Assembly: GCA_934307185.1 (NCBI GenBank)
Contig: CAKRCJ010000121.1
Coordinates: 1-6,728 of the forward strand
Source of the DNA: an uncultured Roseburia sp.
GTDB lineage: Bacteria > Bacillota > Clostridia > Lachnospirales > Lachnospiraceae
Direction: 5' to 3'
Length of the DNA stretch: 6,728 bases
Under the pieces are notes generated by a model. That model was not told the origin of the DNA, ran no database searches, and saw only the letters and a program-made list of their open reading frames with translations. Below, in pieces: positions 5,147-6,728 of the stretch (its first letter is position 1; every line of letters begins with the position of its first letter). A program made the translations under genes and the position numbers.

Positions 5147-5170
5147 CCCGTAAAAGCGGGACAAGGAGGA
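5147..5170 (+). promoter_or_regulatory. Flagellin ribosome binding site overlapping a CsrA-type target, with upstream mini-hairpin
   Basis: AAGGAGG (5163-5169) lies eight bases before ATG 5178. The stretch from 5159 to 5170 (GGACAAGGAGGA) matches the CsrA consensus RUACARGGAUGU at 9 of 12 positions, including the whole core ACARGGA. A small hairpin CCCG/CGGG (5147-5150 with 5157-5160) ends just before it. In Bacillus hag a CsrA site overlaps the Shine-Dalgarno in the same way. The purine-rich Shine-Dalgarno itself explains part of the match. Confidence 0.5.
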
Positions 5171-5177
5171 TTATATT

Positions 5178-6728
5178 ATGGTAGTACAACACAACATGCA
5201 GGCGATGAATGCCAACAGAATGTTAAACATTACAACAGGAGCACAGAGCAAATCCACAGAGAAATTATCTTCTGGTTACAGAATTAACCGTGCAGCAGAT
5301 GATGCGGCAGGCTTAACCATTTCTGAAAAGATGAGAAAACAGATTCGCGGTCTTGACCAGGCTTCTACAAATGCCCAGGACGGTGTTTCTTCTGTACAGA
5401 CAGCAGAAGGTGCGTTAACAGAAGTTCATTCCATGTTACAGAGAATGAATGAGTTAGCAGTTCAGGCTTCCAATGGAACAAACTCTGAAGATGACCGTCA
5501 GTCTATTCAGGATGAGATTGAACAGCTGACAACAGAGATTGACCGTGTTGCAGAGACAACAAAATTTAATGAAATTTATCTGCTGAAAGGTGATAAATCC
5601 GGTTCAACAAAAACAAATACAGTAGCTGCACATGATGCCGGACTGGCAGGCAAGCTTGGCGAGTCAACAAATGGAAAGACTACATTCACGGCAGATGCAC
5701 TTGCAGTAGGTGACAAGACTACAATTGCCGGAAAAGAGTACACAATTGTTGATAGTGCAAAAGCCGATGATTATCAGGATACGAATGGTTATACAGAAAA
5801 ATCCGGTGATAAGATTACAACCGCAGACGGAAAAACTTATACATACTATGCACAAAATGATAAGGATGCAAATGGTGCAACGGTTGGAGCAGGTAAAGCT
5901 GGATGGTACGAAAACGGCGACTCTACAAAGACTGCCGAAACTAAGGCTAATCTTGTGAAAGCAGGTAATACATTAAATGGAAAGATACTTGTAGGCGATG
6001 GAGCAGCTGCTACAACTATAGATACAATCGATGCAGTTGCGGGTGAGATAAAGAAACTTGCAGTCGGAGATACAGTTGAAATCAAAGATGCCGACGGCAA
6101 TACTACAAATTATACAGTTGGAGTTAGCACAGGTGGAGGTAATTTTACAGCAGATGATATCATAGCTAAGCTTACAGGCGGAGCAACTGTCGATGTTAAT
6201 GGAGCTAAGTACTATACACTTCCTGCAGCAAGTACATCTGATAGTGAGATTTCTTTAAATGATGCATATGATAAAATGGCAAAAGAATTAGAGACAGCCA
6301 GCAGTATCGGTGCAGATGATAAGACAAAAGCAAGTGTAAAGAATAATGGCGATGGTACATTTGAAATTACACAGGGTAAAGTGGAAGTAAAGAAATCTCT
6401 TTCCTTCAGCTTACATGTAGGCGCTGACGCAGATGCGACAAATAAAATCAGTGTTGATATTGATGCGATGAGTGCAGCTGGTCTTGGCATTAAAGGAATT
6501 AGCGTAAAAGATGACTCCGGTGTGGCAGCAACTTACGCAATTGATGCAATTGCAGATGCAGTATCAAAAGTTTCTTCCCAGCGTTCTGCTCTTGGTGCTG
6601 TACAGAACAGATTAGAGCACACAATCGACAACTTGGATAACATTGTTGAGAATACAACCTCTGCTGAATCCCGTATCCGTGATACAGATATGGCAAAAGA
6701 GATGGTTGAGTACAGCAAGAACAACATT
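5178..6728 (+). CDS. hag: Flagellin (FliC/Hag type), 3' end beyond the window
   Basis: Major filament subunit, exported by the flagellar type III system and polymerised at the tip. The 517 codons run open to the edge; the last residues, EYSKNNI, indicate that only about 20-30 are missing. N-terminal D0/D1 about 1-139: MVVQHNMQAMNANRML, KLSSGYRINRAADDAAGL, LQRMNELAVQ, and FNEIYLLKGD. C-terminal D1/D0 about 405-517: FSLHVGADADATNKISVDID, AAGLGIKG, SSQRSALGAVQNRLEHTIDN, ESRIRDTDMAKEMVEYS. Between them lies an insertion of about 265 residues (D2/D3), rich in Gly, Thr, Asp and Lys, with repeated GDK...GKxYT hairpin-like units. The Salmonella TLR5 hot-spot residues Arg90 and Leu94 correspond to R89 and L93. 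Preceded by AAGGAGG, a sigma-28-like promoter and csrA. The ends resemble Roseburia/E. rectale flagellins; the choice of symbol is conventional. Confidence 0.97.
   Translation, partial: MVVQHNMQAMNANRMLNITTGAQSKSTEKLSSGYRINRAADDAAGLTISEKMRKQIRGLDQASTNAQDGVSSVQTAEGALTEVHSMLQRMNELAVQASNGTNSEDDRQSIQDEIEQLTTEIDRVAETTKFNEIYLLKGDKSGSTKTNTVAAHDAGLAGKLGESTNGKTTFTADALAVGDKTTIAGKEYTIVDSAKADDYQDTNGYTEKSGDKITTADGKTYTYYAQNDKDANGATVGAGKAGWYENGDSTKTAETKANLVKAGNTLNGKILVGDGAAATTIDTIDAVAGEIKKLAVGDTVEIKDADGNTTNYTVGVSTGGGNFTADDIIAKLTGGATVDVNGAKYYTLPAASTSDSEISLNDAYDKMAKELETASSIGADDKTKASVKNNGDGTFEITQGKVEVKKSLSFSLHVGADADATNKISVDIDAMSAAGLGIKGISVKDDSGVAATYAIDAIADAVSKVSSQRSALGAVQNRLEHTIDNLDNIVENTTSAESRIRDTDMAKEMVEYSKNNI

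Noticed and set aside
5710..5958. Plus-strand 82-codon open frame inside flagellin
   Set aside because: Out of frame with the intact flagellin reading frame, which runs unbroken from 5178 to the window edge.
5846..6490. Minus-strand open frames (84 and 92 codons) opposite flagellin
   Set aside because: Composition follows the reverse complement of Gly/Ala/Thr/Asp codons of flagellin; no start context or known motif.

Overview
The window looks like the chromosome of a motile, low-GC, gut-type Firmicute, most likely a Lachnospiraceae member of the Roseburia / Agathobacter (Eubacterium rectale) / Lachnospira kind. This is inferred from AT-rich coding sequence with strong Shine-Dalgarno sites, a flagellin whose ends read like Lachnospiraceae flagellins, a CsrA-family protein directly upstream of flagellin, and sigma-28-like promoters. 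No database search was possible. No mobile element, CRISPR array, tRNA or rRNA was seen.

Layout. (1) 1-614: 3' half of metK (S-adenosylmethionine synthetase), entering from the left. (2) 615-806: intergenic, with a 13-bp hairpin and two candidate promoters, one embedded in a perfect dyad. (3) 807-3973: an apparent + strand operon of a membrane sensor histidine kinase, an OmpR-family response regulator overlapping it by 23 bp, and a RhuM-family protein starting 16 nt after the regulator stop. (4) 3982-4011: a strong bidirectional terminator. (5) 4012-4440, minus strand: an XRE-family helix-turn-helix regulator. (6) 4441-4773: a 333-bp AT-rich divergent control region with a repeated composite motif (two GTARCA cores 10 bp apart, four copies of varying quality) and a sigma-28-like promoter pointing right. 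(7) 4774-5049: a divergent CsrA-family RNA-binding regulator with a C-terminal extension. (8) 5050-5177: a short spacer with a terminator-like hairpin, a second sigma-28-like promoter and a probable CsrA target over the flagellin ribosome binding site. (9) 5178-6728: flagellin, open to the right edge, with conserved D0/D1 ends and a central insertion of about 265 residues.

How it may work together. The right half reads as a motility control module. csrA and flagellin have similar sigma-28-type promoters and nearly the same 12-nt sequence at their ribosome binding sites (ACA-A/T-GGAGGATT), close to the CsrA consensus. This recalls the Bacillus subtilis FliW-CsrA-Hag circuit, in which CsrA blocks hag translation. 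The divergent XRE regulator faces csrA across repeated operator-like sites, so it may control itself and csrA. The left half is a two-component system of unknown signal that appears to be co-transcribed with a RhuM protein, an unusual pairing. The strongest leads are the CsrA/flagellin leader architecture, the divergent CsrA, the XRE operator array, the TCS-RhuM operon and the mosaic flagellin centre.
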